The notes under the pieces are model-generated. The model was not told the origin of the DNA. It did no database searches and worked only from the letters and a program-made list of their open reading frames with translations. From the NCBI GenBank assembly GCA_963995525.1, contig OZ023214.1:54502839-54566838 (forward strand): a stretch of 64,000 bases of DNA, given 5' to 3'. Each line of letters opens with the position of its first letter. The first letter of the stretch is position 1. Below, piece by piece: positions 63,572-64,000 of the stretch. Made by a program: the position numbers and the translations under genes. Source of the DNA: Escarpia spicata. Taxonomy: Eukaryota; Annelida; Polychaeta; Sabellida; Siboglinidae.

Positions 63572-64000
63572 CGCGACCAAGTGCCACTGCGCAGTAGACT
63601 GAAGAAAACATTTTGACGTTAAATGGTATTGTTGCCTTTATAATAGTCATATCAACCAGCCATTAAATTATTTTGGAAATCCATGACAATATAGTTGTTC
63701 TCGCTAGTGCGAGATGTAGGAAAACCACCTTGCGCCGACGAGCTCGAACTTCGAACCAGCGAGATAGCCGAAAAGTGCTGCAATTTTAAGGTAAAGTTCT
63801 ATTTAAGCGGCTTTGCTTTAAATGCACTCATTTACCTGTCTCGTTTATATTTTATACGGTCTTTACATAGCGATGATAAAAACGTTGGTATACCACTACT
63901 TTGGTGTACCTATAAACTTTATTTAAAGCTATATAAAGGTCCACCATGTCGACACGGTAGTTATCCAATCAACTCATGACTTCAGTCGAGTTCTCGATTT
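63572..64000 (+). other. possible start of a divergent transcript
   Basis: GC-richer DNA follows the LRRC23 promoter. A palindrome, TCTCGCTAGTGCGAGA (63699-63714), is followed by sequence ending in AAG|GTAAAG at about 63789, a plausible splice donor. A first exon of a divergent gene could lie here. The open frame 63695-63979 has no domain that I recognise. I cannot assign a product. Confidence 0.25.

Overview
The window looks like nuclear DNA of a metazoan, most likely a marine invertebrate. It has one recognisable single-copy host gene with long, canonical GT-AG introns, and nearly everything else is decayed transposons, satellites and relics of multi-copy invertebrate gene families. There are no bacterial operons, no CRISPR array, and no rRNA or tRNA gene that I can see. 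The species cannot be named from the sequence alone.

The host gene is on the minus strand and covers 63452-37005. I reconstructed eight coding exons with consistent phases (1158 nt, 385 residues). Their product is a leucine-rich repeat protein that I identify as LRRC23, a radial-spoke protein of motile cilia and sperm flagella. A perfect match to the RFX-factor X-box lies 106 bp upstream of its ATG, which fits a ciliary gene. Its introns carry, in gene order: a hAT element with intact inverted repeats and 8-bp target duplication (61660-63024), a CCAATG-rich element (59286-60843), a Ty3/Gypsy element with two LTRs (54248-58295), a LINE fragment (53.1-53.5 kb), a relic of an uncharacterised multi-copy family (49.0-50.3 kb), a nearly complete LINE (44.0-48.0 kb), another such relic (43.1-43.7 kb), a LINE fragment (41.6-42.1 kb), and a 17-bp minisatellite against the exon 7 splice acceptor.

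The left 37 kb has no host gene I can recognise. From the left it holds: a broken copy of the same uncharacterised family (3.0-5.15 kb, minus); an RTE-like LINE (5.9-8.7 kb) joined in frame to a Gypsy element that lacks its reverse transcriptase (8.7-11.25 kb); a 1.9-kb array with a 10-bp period whose dominant orientation switches in the middle (11.36-13.25 kb); and a polypurine block (13.7-14.45 kb) that is the inverted copy of a polypyrimidine block inside the Gypsy element. A minus-strand LINE (23.15-14.46 kb) is split in two by a DIRS/Ngaro-like tyrosine-recombinase retroelement (about 15.6-20.9 kb). A four-copy 300-bp repeat (23.3-24.5 kb) and a 3.6-kb satellite with two monomer types (24.5-28.15 kb) follow. 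That satellite is interrupted by a second hAT copy. A minus-strand LINE lies at 29.95-32.8 kb.

The layout is one of nested mobile elements around one ciliary gene. The points most worth a second look are the 10-bp array with its inverted flanks, the uncharacterised family with nuclease-like motifs, the X-box, and the several exact hairpins.
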